Below are positions 1 through 10,552 of a stretch of DNA of 64,000 bases, in pieces. The position numbers and the translations under genes were made by a program. Where the stretch lies: assembly GCF_032854445.1 (NCBI RefSeq), contig NC_088295.1, forward strand, positions 53,797,249 through 53,861,248, read 5' to 3'. The DNA comes from Liolophura sinensis. Its lineage: Eukaryota > Mollusca > Polyplacophora > Chitonida > Chitonidae. The notes beneath the pieces are model-generated. The model saw only the letters and a list, made by a program, of their open reading frames with translations, was not told where the DNA came from and did not search any database. Within the stretch, counting starts at the first letter, position 1. Every line of letters begins with the position of its first letter.

Positions 1-108
1 TTTCTTAGTCAGGTCTATGGGCAAGTTGTGTGTGTCAGCTTTGTGGGAAGAGTCTTTCTTAGTCAGGCCTATGGGCAAGTTATGTGTATCAGTTTTGTGG
101 GAAAAGTC
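1..108. repeat. 54-bp tandem repeat, two copies, cut by the window edge
   Basis: The block from base 1 (TTTCTTAGTCAGG...) recurs from base 55 with a few substitutions. The array probably continues to the left of the window. No coding function is seen. Confidence 0.8.
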
Positions 109-239
109 TTGATCCTAATTACTCATCAACCTACAAGCCTATATAAATGCCAGATTATGATCGAATCCAGTCCCTTATTTGCTTCTGTGTTTATCAGTTG
201 TGGCCTCCTGCCATTTTATGACTATAAATAGTTGAATTT

Positions 240-1555
240 GTTCCGTGTGCTGTGGTTTCCTTATACAGTGGCACACAAGATTTGACTGTATTCTGCATGC
301 TGTGGTTTCTGTGTGTAATGCCACACATTACTTGGCTATATTCTGCATGCCGTGGTTTCAGTATGTATTACAACACACTATATGAGTCCGTTTTCTCATG
401 TCTGTATTTTGTGTTTTCCTTAAATAACCACAAAATGTTTTATATGTAGTGGGGTTTTTTTTTGTATGTACATGTATTACCACACAATACGTGAATTTCC
501 TCCTGCGTTATATCAGATTCGGCTACTTGGATGCATTCTTTATACTGTGGTTTCCTCATGTGTTATCACATAATACTTGGATGTGTTCCTGTGGACTGTG
601 GTTTCCTCGTGTGTTACATCAGGCTACTTGGATGCATTCTTTATACTGTGGTTTCCTCATGTGTTATCACATAATACTTGGATGTGTTCCTGTGGACTGT
701 GGTTTCCTCATGTGTTACATCAGGCTACTTGGATGCATTCTTTATACTGTGGTTTCCTCATGTGTTATCACATAATACTTGGATGTGTTCCTGTGGACTG
801 TGGTTTCCTCATGTGTTACATCAGGCTACTTGGATGCATTCTTTATATTACAACACACTATATGAGTCCGTTTTCTCATGTCTGTATTTTGTGTTTTCCT
901 TAAATAACCACAAAATGTTTTATATGTAGTGGGGGTTTTTTTTGTATGTACATGTATTACCACACAATACGTGAATTTCCTCCTGCGTTATATCAGATTC
1001 GGCTACTTGGATGCATTCTTTATACTGTGGTTTCCTCATGTGTTATCACATAATACTTGGATGTGTTCCTGTGGACTGTGGTTTCCTCGTGTGTTACATC
1101 AGGCTACTTGGATGCATTCTTTATACTGTGGTTTCCTCATGTGTTATCACATAATACTTGGATGTGTTCCTGTGGACTGTGGTTTCCTCATGTGTTACAT
1201 CAGGCTACTTGGATGCATTCTTTATACTGTGGTTTCCTCATGTGTTATCACATAATACTTGGATGTGTTCCTGTGGACTGTGGTTTCCTCATGTGTTACA
1301 GCAGATTACTTAGATGTTTTCAGTGTACTGTCTGTTTAGTATACTGTGGTTTGCTCCTGTATAATCGATTATCACATAATGCTGTGTTTAGATTTCTTCC
1401 GTATTATCACATACATGTAATACTTGAACGTGTTCCGTATACGGTGGATTGGTTTCCTTGTGTATTAGCATCCAGTTTTAGGATGTGTTCAGTATACTGT
1501 GGTTTCCTCATATGTAACCGTTTACTACACAATCGTGCGTTCAGAATACTGTAAT
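240..1555. repeat. 50/101-bp minisatellite with a 480-bp higher-order duplication
   Basis: Monomers of about 50 bp start with TGTGGTTTCCTCATGTGTTA. Two types alternate, one with ATCACATAATACTTGG and one with CATCAGGCTACTTGG, giving a 101-bp dimer. Bases about 368-820 recur almost perfectly at about 848-1300, offset exactly 480, including a non-repeat spacer. Diverged monomers flank both sides (240-360 and 1310-1550). Long open frames here come from the repeat period and share no sign of a protein family. Confidence 0.9.
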
Positions 1556-2838
1556 TAACTTGTGTACGACAGTTTGCTTCACACTATTTGGATCATCAAA
1601 TAAGAGATGCTCGTTAGCAAAATGATGTTCACTCTGAGACAGTACAATTCAGTCGGAAAGGTCGCGGCATGGATTGTGGGCTCTTGGTCACATGATTAGG
1701 CTTTTTGCTAACGTTCTAAAATATTAAATAGCCGTCGAAAATAAATAGACGTCATACAGACTTCGAGCGATTTTGTTCAAACTTACTGCGTCAGTCTTAT
1801 TTACTATACGAAGCCTTTATAATACCCTTTAAGCTCCCAAACTTCATTGATGATCGAAAATTTCGGAGAAACACGTTCTCAAACAGGTTTAATATGGAAA
1901 TTAAGAGACTGGTAATGAACAAAGAGACAAACTATTTTTGAAAGATTCATGTATATTAAATGTTTCCTAATTTTCAGATTGGTTCTAAACTGTAGAGTGA
2001 ATGAGAGTGTTGCCGTAATGCTTAGGAAATACTATCGAAATCATTCAACGCCTGATAAATGACAGAAACAAGTTGCTTCCTTGGTGACGGTAGGCTACAT
2101 GTAGCTCTGAGGTCGGTTGGCCATTCTCCCATCTTAGCTTCCACATTATTTCTGAACGCTAAGCTGGGAAGAATGAAACAGATGTCGGATCTAGCGGTAG
2201 GCCTACATGCATACGATTTTTGGAAATTGCTGTTGGAAGGTGAAACGAGAAAAATCTTAGATTGCAAGTTGGTTCTACTTTTCCCCTAATATCATTATAT
2301 CCCTAAAATGTGTCCAGCGTTCCAGTCCTGTTTCGCCACGATAAGGCTGAAAAATAGATAATGATGTGGTGTTAAGCCATAATCATTCATTCCGTCTATA
2401 TTATATGGTACATGTAACTTATTTAACCTAGCCCGCGTTATTCAAGAACTCATGAATTCCTTCCTCAGTTAATATAAGTTAAGGTTAGAGTGGCTTTTAT
2501 CATACAAATCCACTCGACCTCAGTTCGAAACCCTTTTATTAACAAGCGAAAGTAGTCAAAATTGGCCGAAAAATGGTTGACACTTCTATTTTCTATTTTT
2601 TCCCTCTGCCAATAAGGTTTTGGGTCATAATTCGCTATAGTCGAATCCTGTGTTTTAAAGTATATAGTCTTCGCGGATATGGTAGAGTAGGCCTAGTTAT
2701 AATGTTTCAATGTGACCTACGTTCGCCTCCAAAGTGTGTTGCTCGTCAAGCCTAGAAGATTATAAAATTATACCGATAATTAAGTCTGTCGCGACTGTGG
2801 GTCGAAACCGCTAGGCCTACTTATGCTCAAGGGAAATA
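1556..2838. other. Intergenic stretch, no gene recognised
   Basis: AT-rich unique DNA. Short open frames on both strands near 2022-2289 show no family motif or splice context. A segment at about 2325-2395 (CTGAAAAATAG..GGTGTTAAGCC) resembles the 3' part of the second SINE family described at 42655-42985, in the opposite orientation. The palindrome TAGGCCTA occurs three times (2198, 2688, 2812). Confidence 0.5.
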
Positions 2839-2839
2839 T

Positions 2840-2863
2840 ACTATCCAAAAAAAGAAACGCATA
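2840..2863 (+). repeat. Left terminal inverted repeat of the Tc1-like element
   Basis: ACTATCC followed by seven A, then GAAACGCATA. It is the exact reverse complement of 4347-4370. The flanking TA is the likely target duplication. Confidence 0.93.
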
Positions 2864-3166
2864 GGTGTTTTGTTTCATTTTAAAATGAAATAAATACATT
2901 TTGTCTTCATTTCATGAGCAAAATGTGTTTTAATATTGTTAATAGTCACAGTTAGCACACATTTTATTCCACAAAACATTTCTTGGTTGAAAATGTTGAG
3001 TTTGGAGGCCGTTTTTGGAAGAAGTAAAAAATACAGCACCACACTGCATCACGTGCAGTCTTACACGCCGAACTTACGCATGGAAAGCATGCAGTGTGTG
3101 ACTATAAAACCGCAACTTCGGGCCGGAAATCGGCGTCTTCAAGTGGTGTTTTCAAGCTGATTGAAC

Positions 3167-4175
3167 ATGCCACGTCTTGACACTGTCACAAGAAATATTG
3201 CCATTGGAAGACTTCAAGCTGGAGAGTCCCAATCATCCATTTCTAGGCGTCTACACGTCAGCCAGAGCACGATTTCACGGCTTGCTGCCCGCTACAACAA
3301 TACTGGGACAACAAATGACCGTCGGCGTTCAGGTCGACCACGTGTCACTACAGCAGCCCAAGATCGCTACATAAGGGTCCTCCATTTGCGTGACCGTTGT
3401 GCTACAGCTGAAAGCACAGCAGCCAGCATACCGGGACTGAGGAGGATATCAGGTCAGACAGTGCGGAACAGGCTGAGGGAACATGGGACTGAGAGCCAGG
3501 AGGCCCTATGTTGGGATCGTGCTGCGTCCTCACCATCGCGCCAATCGCCTCTGATGGTGTAACAACGTGACTGCATGGAATCTACGCAACTGGCGACGCA
3601 TTTGGTTCAGTGATGAGTCCAGATTCCTATTGCAGAGACGTGATGGTAGAAACCGGGTTTACAGACGTGCTCACGAACGTTATGCCCCTAACTGCGTACG
3701 CCAAGTGGACAGATTTGGTGGAGGGAGTGTGATGATGTGGGCAGCAATATCGTATACTGGTCGTACAAATCTTGTCCACGTTCAGGGAAATCTTACGGCC
3801 GTACGCTACCGAGACACCATCCTGCAGCCACACCTCTTACCTGTCATTGACGTTCAGCGGGAGTTGTTCCAGCAGGACAACGCCAGACCGCACACGGCAC
3901 GTGTCACAAGGGACTTCCTCGCCGAAAACAATGTAAATGTGCTACCCTGGCCGTCCCGTTCCCCGGATCCTAACCCAATTGAGCATCTGTGGGATGAACT
4001 TGATCGACGTCTACGCCAACGTCAACCTCAACCCCAAACGCTTCAAGAGCAAGTTGCATGTTTGCAGGAGGAGTGGCAGAACATTCCCCAGGCCTCTATC
4101 CAGCGTCTCATCCAGTCCATGACAAGGCGTGTCAGAACTGTTATTCGTGCCCGTGGTGGTCACAACAAATACTGA
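3167..4175 (+). pseudogene. Tc1-like transposase, disrupted
   Basis: The ATG at 3167 opens a frame with a helix-turn-helix region (GRLQAGESQSSISRRLHVSQ) and a GRPR hook motif (RRRSGRPRVTT), typical of the DNA-binding half of Tc1 transposases. Near 3490 the homologous frame shifts by one base. In the new frame a TGA at 3552-3554 interrupts it, where an Arg codon would need one base change. The catalytic half then reads on to 4175 and shows all three acidic residues: WFSDESRF, FQQDNARPH and PNPIEHLWDELDRR. Exactly 34 residues separate the second Asp from the Glu (DD34E). The protein is complete apart from these two lesions, so this is a young pseudogene. Confidence 0.92.
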
Positions 4176-4346
4176 CATTCCACTCAAGTGGGAGACTCAT
4201 TGTGAGTGTCTTACCTCAAGTTGATGGCCTTGTTGTCTAGATATGGACCCTTCCTGAATATGTGTAAAAAAATATTTGCAGAATAGCAATTCCTATTTAG
4301 TTATGCATAATTGAAAAGACTGCATCACCTCCGCAAAAAACCGGGT

Positions 4347-4370
4347 TATGCGTTTCTTTTTTTGGATAGT
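4347..4370 (-). repeat. Right terminal inverted repeat of the Tc1-like element
   Basis: TATGCGTTTC, seven T, GGATAGT: the exact inverse of 2840-2863. Confidence 0.93.
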
Positions 4371-4669
4371 ATATCTTTTCATAAAGATCGTAAAAATGAA
4401 GGTGGACAGACGAGGCTTCTTGTGGATCGCTATGACTAGAAGTCATGCCATCGCTTGTTGCAAGAGACAAAGCATTTTTGATAGGGAATTTATAGGTATT
4501 TCTTAGTGTGATGGATCAGGCATCTAAATCTGTAAGCAGAAATATCAGGCCATTAAATGCTGTATGAGAAGGGCGCTTCCTGGAAGTTCAGGAAAATGTC
4601 GTTAGTAAGTTATTTATCTGAGTGGTACTTTCTCAAGAATTTGTGACTTATATGAGGAATGCAGAAAAA

Positions 4670-4812
4670 GCAAAAACCACAACCATCCACAGGTTGTTGG
4701 CAGACCTTCCCTCGTAAACCACGAGAGAAGAAGCCTGTATGAGCTGAAATATAGGTAAGAGGCTCCTGATTGACTGTGCTGCGCTTAGCACTAGGTCACG
4801 AAGGTTTCTCTT
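4670..4812 (-). mobile_element. SINE fragment, family A, head part only
   Basis: Contains the family words CCATCCACAGGTTGTTGGCAG and AGGCTCCTG, ending near GGTCACGAAGG, the inverse of the tRNA-like head. The AT-rich tail is missing. Confidence 0.6.
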
Positions 4813-5049
4813 TAGTAAGTGTGTTTTATGGAAAAAATAAATACTTTTCAAAAGAATGTTAGATGGAATATGCGTACAGATCATTGGCAAAGAACGCTAT
4901 TACGCTGATTAATTTGGGAACTATATGACCACATGCCGTCTGTGTCTTTGCAATTTATTTATTTGATTTAACGCCACTGGTCTACTTTCTTTTTCCCATT
5001 TGTATGAAAGCCGATTGAGGCCATCGCGATACCTCAACATTTTTAATAC

Positions 5050-5220
5050 AGGGCAGGGCAGCGAGGTAACGAGGTAGCGAAGCGAGATAACGAAGTAGCG
5101 AGATAGCGACGCGAGGCAGTGAGGTAGCGACATCTCACCACCTCGCCGCCTCGCATCGCTACCTTGCTCTCGCTACCTCAACCCTTGCAAAGGGCGAGGC
5201 AGCGAAGTATCGAGGTTGGG
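5050..5220. repeat. Word array of GAGGTAGCGA type with internal strand flip
   Basis: Degenerate 8-12-bp words (GCGAGGTAGCGA, GCGAGATAACG) run on the plus strand to about 5130. They are then replaced by their reverse complement (CACCTCGCCGCCTCGC, TCGCTACCTTGC) and flip again after CCCTTGCAAAGGG. The block could fold back on itself. Sister blocks lie at 6625 and 7146. Confidence 0.8.
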
Positions 5221-6204
5221 AGCAGTTATTATAATGACATTAGTGTCAGGCTGAGACATACACCACGTGTAAGTTGGGTTCTTGAGACCTGGCCGGATGT
5301 GATTCCGGTTGAAATCAACACACTAATTGCCAGCATTTGATCTATCACATAATAGTCCCAGCTAGATCGTTACTTCTGTTTAGCTGAAATGTGAAGGGGG
5401 TGAGGTGGGGAAGGGTAGGTGATGTGGTGCCGGGACAGGATTTTTGTTGGGATATATATTGTGATTGCTTTTCCTTCCATCATGGTCCGTCCTATTAATT
5501 TGGCTACGCCATATTTCAGTATCGCTTGGTTCTGGCATGTGATTTATTCTTTGTTTAAATACAAGACCTGGTATGGCAAGGCGGGGATAGGTCCAAGGGC
5601 AGGAAACTGTGCACCTCAAGAAGCGAAACTGGCTATACCTGTGAGTGCCAACTGCAGACACACTCGTAAGGCCACTTCCTTTTCGAGTTCAGTTTTACTG
5701 TTCTGTTCCTATTATTTGGCAAACATGAGACTTATAAAGCTCCAAACATACACTGAAGAGATGTATATGTCATAAAATCGAAAAATTATACCCTACTCCA
5801 GTCACACTGAAGTATCTTTTTGTTTAATTAGACACTATGGAAATCACCCTACCACAAATGTAACTGTCAGCCTTATACTTCTGCTACCATTAACGTGTTA
5901 ATGTTAGTTAGACGACCACTTGTGCTCTCAACCAGGATTCAAGTTTGATTTCGTTACAAATTTAATTGCCACGCGTTACGTAATACCATCTTAACAATTA
6001 TCCAAGTGGCGTTTTTGATCAAGAGTGCTATTTAGCTGGGTTATTACAAAGCAACCATCTCTTTTACGGTCATATAACTTGTATGGGTACTTCAACCAGG
6101 CTGTATACTTCCGATTTGTACACAATTGTGCTGGGATTTTGAAATTTGCACTTTCTTATCGTACCTTTCTGAGTCCGATTCTTCCCCTAACCCTATCAGG
6201 TCCA
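5221..6204. other. Unique intergenic DNA
   Basis: No repeats or convincing coding sequence seen. The open frame across 5419-5775 lacks any recognised motif, and a frame of similar size runs on the other strand. Confidence 0.4.
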
Positions 6205-6206
6205 TT

Positions 6207-6262
<56 letters not shown>

Positions 6263-6520
6263 TCTATTTACTCAATTGTTGCTTTACGCCGTACTCAAGA
6301 ATATTTCACTTATACGACGGTAGCTAATATTATGGTGGAAGGAAAGAAGACAGAGCCCGCGGAAAACCTATACGACCACCGTGATGTTGCTGAAAAACCT
6401 TCCTGTGTACGACCGGAGTGGAAGCCGGTCAGAACTGGTCTTGAACTCACAGGGACAGCATTGGTGACAGGTTCTTGGGTCATTGCGCCTCATTAGCTCG
6501 CTAACCTCCTCGGTCACTGA
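6205..6520 (-). mobile_element. SINE family A, full length, diverged
   Basis: On the plus strand it begins with a (TTTA)n tract, then TTTACGCCGTACTCAAGAAT, a core with TATTATGGTGG, then TTGAACTCACAG. It ends in a region whose reverse complement resembles a tRNA head with an A box. The (TAAA)n tail marks the 3' end, so the element lies on the minus strand. Confidence 0.85.
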
Positions 6521-6624
6521 AATTTGAATGACGGTCCTGTTGAGTGATGCGATACATCGGGGTGCAAGACTCCGTCTTACGCACGGGTGTTCGCCTCAGC
6601 CTGACACTAAAGTGAGTATAATAA

Positions 6625-6770
6625 CTGCTCCCCGCCTCGCTACCCCACTGCCTCGCTTCCTCGCTTACTCGCTTCCTCGGCCTTGGTAAAGGTTGAGGTA
6701 GCAAGGCAGCGAGGTAGCGAAGATTACATCGCCACCTCATTACCTCGCTTCGCTGCCTCACCCTTTATTA
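6625..6770. repeat. Word array of GAGGTAGCGA type with strand flips
   Basis: CCTCGCTACCCCACTGCCTCGC words run to about 6682. They invert at GGCCTTGGTAAAGGTTGAGG, run as GCAGCGAGGTAGCGAAG, then invert again (CACCTCATTACCTCGC). It has the same vocabulary as 5050-5220. Confidence 0.78.
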
Positions 6771-7145
6771 GATACATTCCATACATTTAGGCTCCGGCGC
6801 ACGTGACTTTCCACCTTTGTGAAATAGTTTCCGCCCAAGGAAAAATATTTTATCACGTAAATGGGTGAAATCATTTCTCAGTGAGGTGAAAAAGGTTCTC
6901 ACCTGGAAGAAATTCATTTCACCCAAACGAAAATTGTTTCCACTTAGGTAGTAACGTTTTAACAAAGGTGAGAAATGCATGTAAATGCAAGAAAAATTCA
7001 CCAAATCTGTAGTGTCGCATGTGAGCCACCGTATGTCATGGTGAGCAAGTGGAATGGAATGGACCTTTGTTATTTGACAATCTGCATGGTGTTGACCGAG
7101 TCAACAGTATGGAATCTGATAGAGGACATCCCGCTACTTTCTAAT

Positions 7146-7275
7146 ACAAGGTGAGGTAACGAGGCAGCGAGGTAGCGAGACTGCGAGGTAGCGAAGTAAC
7201 GAAGCGGGACAGCGTTGTCTCGATGTCTCGCTTCGCTACATCGTGTTTTAGGAAGGCCGAGGTAGCCATTCAGCG
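7146..7275. repeat. Word array of GAGGTAGCGA type with strand flip
   Basis: AGGTGAGGTAACGAGGCAGC words in the plus sense give way near 7215 to TCTCGATGTCTCGCTTCGC, then to GGAAGGCCGAGGTAGCC. Third copy of this block type within 2.3 kb. Confidence 0.78.
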
Positions 7276-7395
7276 ACTGTCGGCTTCCTTACAGCAGCTA
7301 AATTCAGTAGCTTTTTTTTAGTCGACAAACAGCAGTATGGAAGCCGTTGGGGCCATGCGTGCCTTCGTCCTTTCTATTAATCATTTTTAAAAAAA

Positions 7396-7945
7396 ATTAA
7401 TGCCAATAGACGAAACCACAAAAGGACGAGACAAAAGTGCAAGGAAAAACCACGTGAGGAAGAAACAAAAGTACGAAAGTAACGAAAGAAAAGCAACGAG
7501 GTTTTGTCACCTCGTCCTTTTGTACTTTCGCCTCGCCCTGTCGTGCTTTCGTTCTTCATTCAAAGAGTTTTCATTCATATCAAACTTACCAAAGAGCGAA
7601 ACCACGTCAGTACAAGGTCCCAGTAAACTTGGCTCTTTCGTACTTTTGCCTTGCGCTTCATATCGCCGTGTGCATGCATGACAAACCGGAAGGCAAAAGC
7701 ACGAAAGTGACAGATTTGTTGTAATCTCGCCCTTTCGGTCTTTTGTCTTCCGGCTCATCATGTTCTCGACGATTTAAAAGCAGATGCCCTTTCGTAGGTT
7801 TGTTTCGTCCCCCCGTGCTTTTGCCTCGCCCTTTTGTAGTTTTGTCTCGCACGTTTGCCTTGTCCTTTTGTTGTTTCGTCCTTGTGTATAGTTTCGCGTT
7901 TTTTGTTTGGTCTAAATAATCATTAAAACGGACGAAAGGTCGCAT
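7396..7945. repeat. Word array of CGAAAGTACAAAAGGACGAG type with strand flips
   Basis: Degenerate words (GGACGAGACAAAAGTGC, AAGTACGAAAGTAACG) in the plus sense flip near 7505 to CTCGTCCTTTTGTACTTTCG. A second plus-to-minus pair spans 7680-7945. Open frames on both strands here are low-complexity artefacts. Confidence 0.78.
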
Positions 7946-9059
7946 GACCGCTATTGGCTTCCATACAACAGGACTTCACCACAAAAATCACCAGTGTATA
8001 CACACGTCAGCATCATCACCTGCATCTGTCTACAAAGCGTGTGGAACTTTGCGACAGGTGTAGCTGTCTTGGCATCTTAAAATGAGCGGCCATGGCAAGG
8101 CGTCACTTCAGTAGGCGTTACCATGGCAGGTACAAAGGCGTGAATTTGTGCACGCAGGCTGCGTAGAACAGGTCCCAGAGATCACGCGATAATCCTCTTC
8201 AGCCGACCATCTTTGTTCTCTATATCTTTATACATGTATACTCAAAAATACTCTAAGAAAGGTTTCTGTTACAAAAAAACTTCATAAAAGTTTCATAAAA
8301 TATGCATTATTGGGTTCAATATTGCAAATTCCCTGTTTCCATATAACCTACAGTATTGTGACTTTCTGCCCAAAATGTATACATGCATAGGAAATATTGT
8401 GTCTTGTAAAATTTTTATTAAAATCACAGTTTACTCCTATCTGACTCCTAAGCTAATATCTGACTCCTGGTGCTATCTGGCATATATACACGTACCACCA
8501 GTAATTAAATGAAAGAGGAATATTAAATAAAAGAGTAATATGGAAAAGTTGTATAACTAGTATAACTAAGTATAACCAACAAATGACGGACAATGGACGA
8601 AGCATCCGCACATAAACGCTTAGTATAGCCTACCGTCCGTAAGTTTACATTCAGACTGTAAGACAGTCAGACAGTCAGATAGTCAGACAGTCACACGGTC
8701 AAATTACATAAATGCCCGCAAACATTTGAGTGCTGACGTTTGAAAAAAAAGGTCCACGGAGTTTAAATATCGCTGGCTCTCCATCATTGTAATTATTGTA
8801 TACCCCCGTAAGCCGTTATTGCTTTGTTCACCTTCTACATAACGGTGGCCTCCTTTCATCATCTAGGGCAGAAGATTGGGGAGATGAGGTTATACAAATA
8901 CACCCCTGCACCTCTCCCTCTTATCGCCTTCGCGAAGGGTCGTGCGCATATCTATAGAAGCCGGTTGCGTTCAGGCTCACTCTCACGCATTTACCACCAA
9001 CTTAGAATCAGCGATATTTGAACAACATCACAAAATTAAGTCAAGATTCATTCGAGATT
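7946..9059. other. Intergenic stretch with a short (AGTCAGAC)n tract
   Basis: Mostly unique DNA. At about 8650-8700 the words CAGTCAGACAGTCAGATAGT form a small 8-bp repeat. No gene is recognised. Confidence 0.5.
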
Positions 9060-9785
9060 AGAAAGGCATCGCGACATTATGACGCTGCGAGATTCCAGTG
9101 ATATTCAGTTGAGAATCTCGTGTAAATCGCGGCTGTGTCTAAATCTGGTACTGTGGACTGATTTTCGCGGCTTAGCTCGTTGGGAAAACCAAATCACACT
9201 GGAGTTTTAACAACATCTCGACCAGATCTGGCACAGTGCGCCCGTATGTCGTCCGAATTTTGTTCCTTGACCTCATTATAGAATAGAGTAGTCTCCTCGA
9301 ACTAACTGGTCTCATTCTCCAAGGTTAAGCTCGGGAAGAGCGACATACGAGCGACATTCCAATTTATACAACAATGCGAGGTTTGGAGGAATGGCGCGTT
9401 CTGGCACTAAGTCTCACGTTGTACACCTAATCTTGACCGAATCTCGCGTTATCGTGCAATTTTCGATCGTCATAATGTTACCTTCCTTTCTGAACACTTT
9501 GCTTAAAAAAATCATAAGAGATGACATTCTGACGAGATTCGCATGAACAGCGCAAGGTTTGGACAAAATTCTGTAGAGATTTATAATGCACTATGCGCGG
9601 TTTGGCCGAAATTTCGACGAGATTTGGCCAGGAAATAAGACAGGAAGCGATATATTCCAACGACAATCAAATGTGGGCACAAGACTTGCACGAGATTCCT
9701 GACTGTCGTTGGAATCTCGTAATAATGTCGCATTGTGGTTCTAATCTCTACTGAACCTCGACTAAATCTCGCAGTGTCGTTTGCA
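9060..9785. repeat. Degenerate array around CGAGATT / AATCTCG
   Basis: Words such as GACGAGATT, AATCTCGCG and AGAGATTTATAATGCACTAT recur about every 40 bases in both orientations, with neighbours like GGTTTGG and GTCGCATTGT. It is more diverged than the other word arrays. No coding potential is seen. Confidence 0.55.
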
Positions 9786-10014
9786 TGTCACTGTTACTAG
9801 TCTGGGCCAAGTAAGTATGTGAGAGAGGGCATGGTCACACACGCCTTCCATATATAGCAGCAACTACAAACAGTATCGGTCTGGGACACATCGCCTGTAC
9901 ATATTTCTTGTACTCTGTCCTGTATCGTCACAACAAGCGTGACCACGCATATACTATCATCAGCACGGATTGGACCTAGATTTACATTCAACCTTAGATA
10001 TTAGTCAACACATT

Positions 10015-10552
10015 ATGTCGGACTTGTGTATTAACATGAACCAGTTAGAAGACGGAGAGCAAAGTCATTCTAAAGGACTAGTAGACAACATTTTTGTTGA
10101 CCATAAAAACAGCAATGGTGACCAGGAAGGAGTGGACAATGTTGCTTTTGAGTCAAACGAAAGATTCCAAACAGAAGAGAGTAGAACTGTCGACTCTCGG
10201 AAAGTTTCCACCGTTTCCAAGGTTATTGTCACGAGTCGCAGAGAAGTATCACCAGAGATTAGTCAGGGTGATATTGCGGATGAGATCAACATCAAATCTG
10301 AACCCGGTTCCAAGGTTATTGTCACGGGTCGCAGAGAAATATCACCAGAGATTAATCGGGGTGGTACTGCGGATGAGATTAACAGCAAATCTGAACCCGG
10401 TTCATCCAAAGTCGAAAAAGGTTTTGTGAACAGAGAAATAATCACACCGACCAAGACAACACCTGTTGCTTTACACAGACACACCGTGAACAAAGGGCAT
10501 AGCTATGTCTCCACCGACCCAACCACACAACTGGAACCGCCTCTGTCAAGCA
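10015..10552 (+). CDS. Candidate 5' coding exon: long hydrophilic N-terminus, possibly of the FLVCR-like gene
   Basis: An open frame from the ATG at 10015 (A at -3) gives 179 codons of charged, Ser/Glu-rich, probably disordered sequence. Inside are two tandem copies of about 31 residues: KVIVTSRREVSPEI...IKSEPG and KVIVTGRREISPEI...SKSEPG. IKSE fits a sumoylation-type motif, but that is only pattern matching. The exon ends at a perfect donor, GCA|GTAAGT, in phase 1. The acceptor at 21670 takes phase 1 and reads open through eleven further codons into the Met at 21705 of the FLVCR-like gene. Joined, the protein would be about 662 residues. FLVCR proteins do have variable cytoplasmic N-termini. 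The link across 11 kb is inference; this could instead belong to another transcript. Confidence 0.5.

Larger units (their letters stand above)
2839..4371 (+). mobile_element. Tc1/mariner-type DNA transposon, near complete but inactive
   Basis: About 1.53 kb long, bounded by perfect 24-bp inverted repeats (2840-2863 and 4347-4370) within a TA-rich target (ATATA on the left, TATAT on the right), as expected for TA-targeting Tc1 elements. It holds one DD34E transposase reading frame, broken by a frameshift and a stop. The intact ends mean it could still be moved by a related transposase supplied elsewhere; this is inference. The perfect match between the two ends suggests a fairly recent insertion. 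Confidence 0.92.

Noticed and set aside
449-1554. Several overlapping open frames of 80-165 codons
   Set aside because: They are the same minisatellite read at different offsets, with no start context and no motif.
7377-7945. Lys/Arg/Glu-rich frames on both strands
   Set aside because: Low-complexity word array; both strands open at once and no motif.
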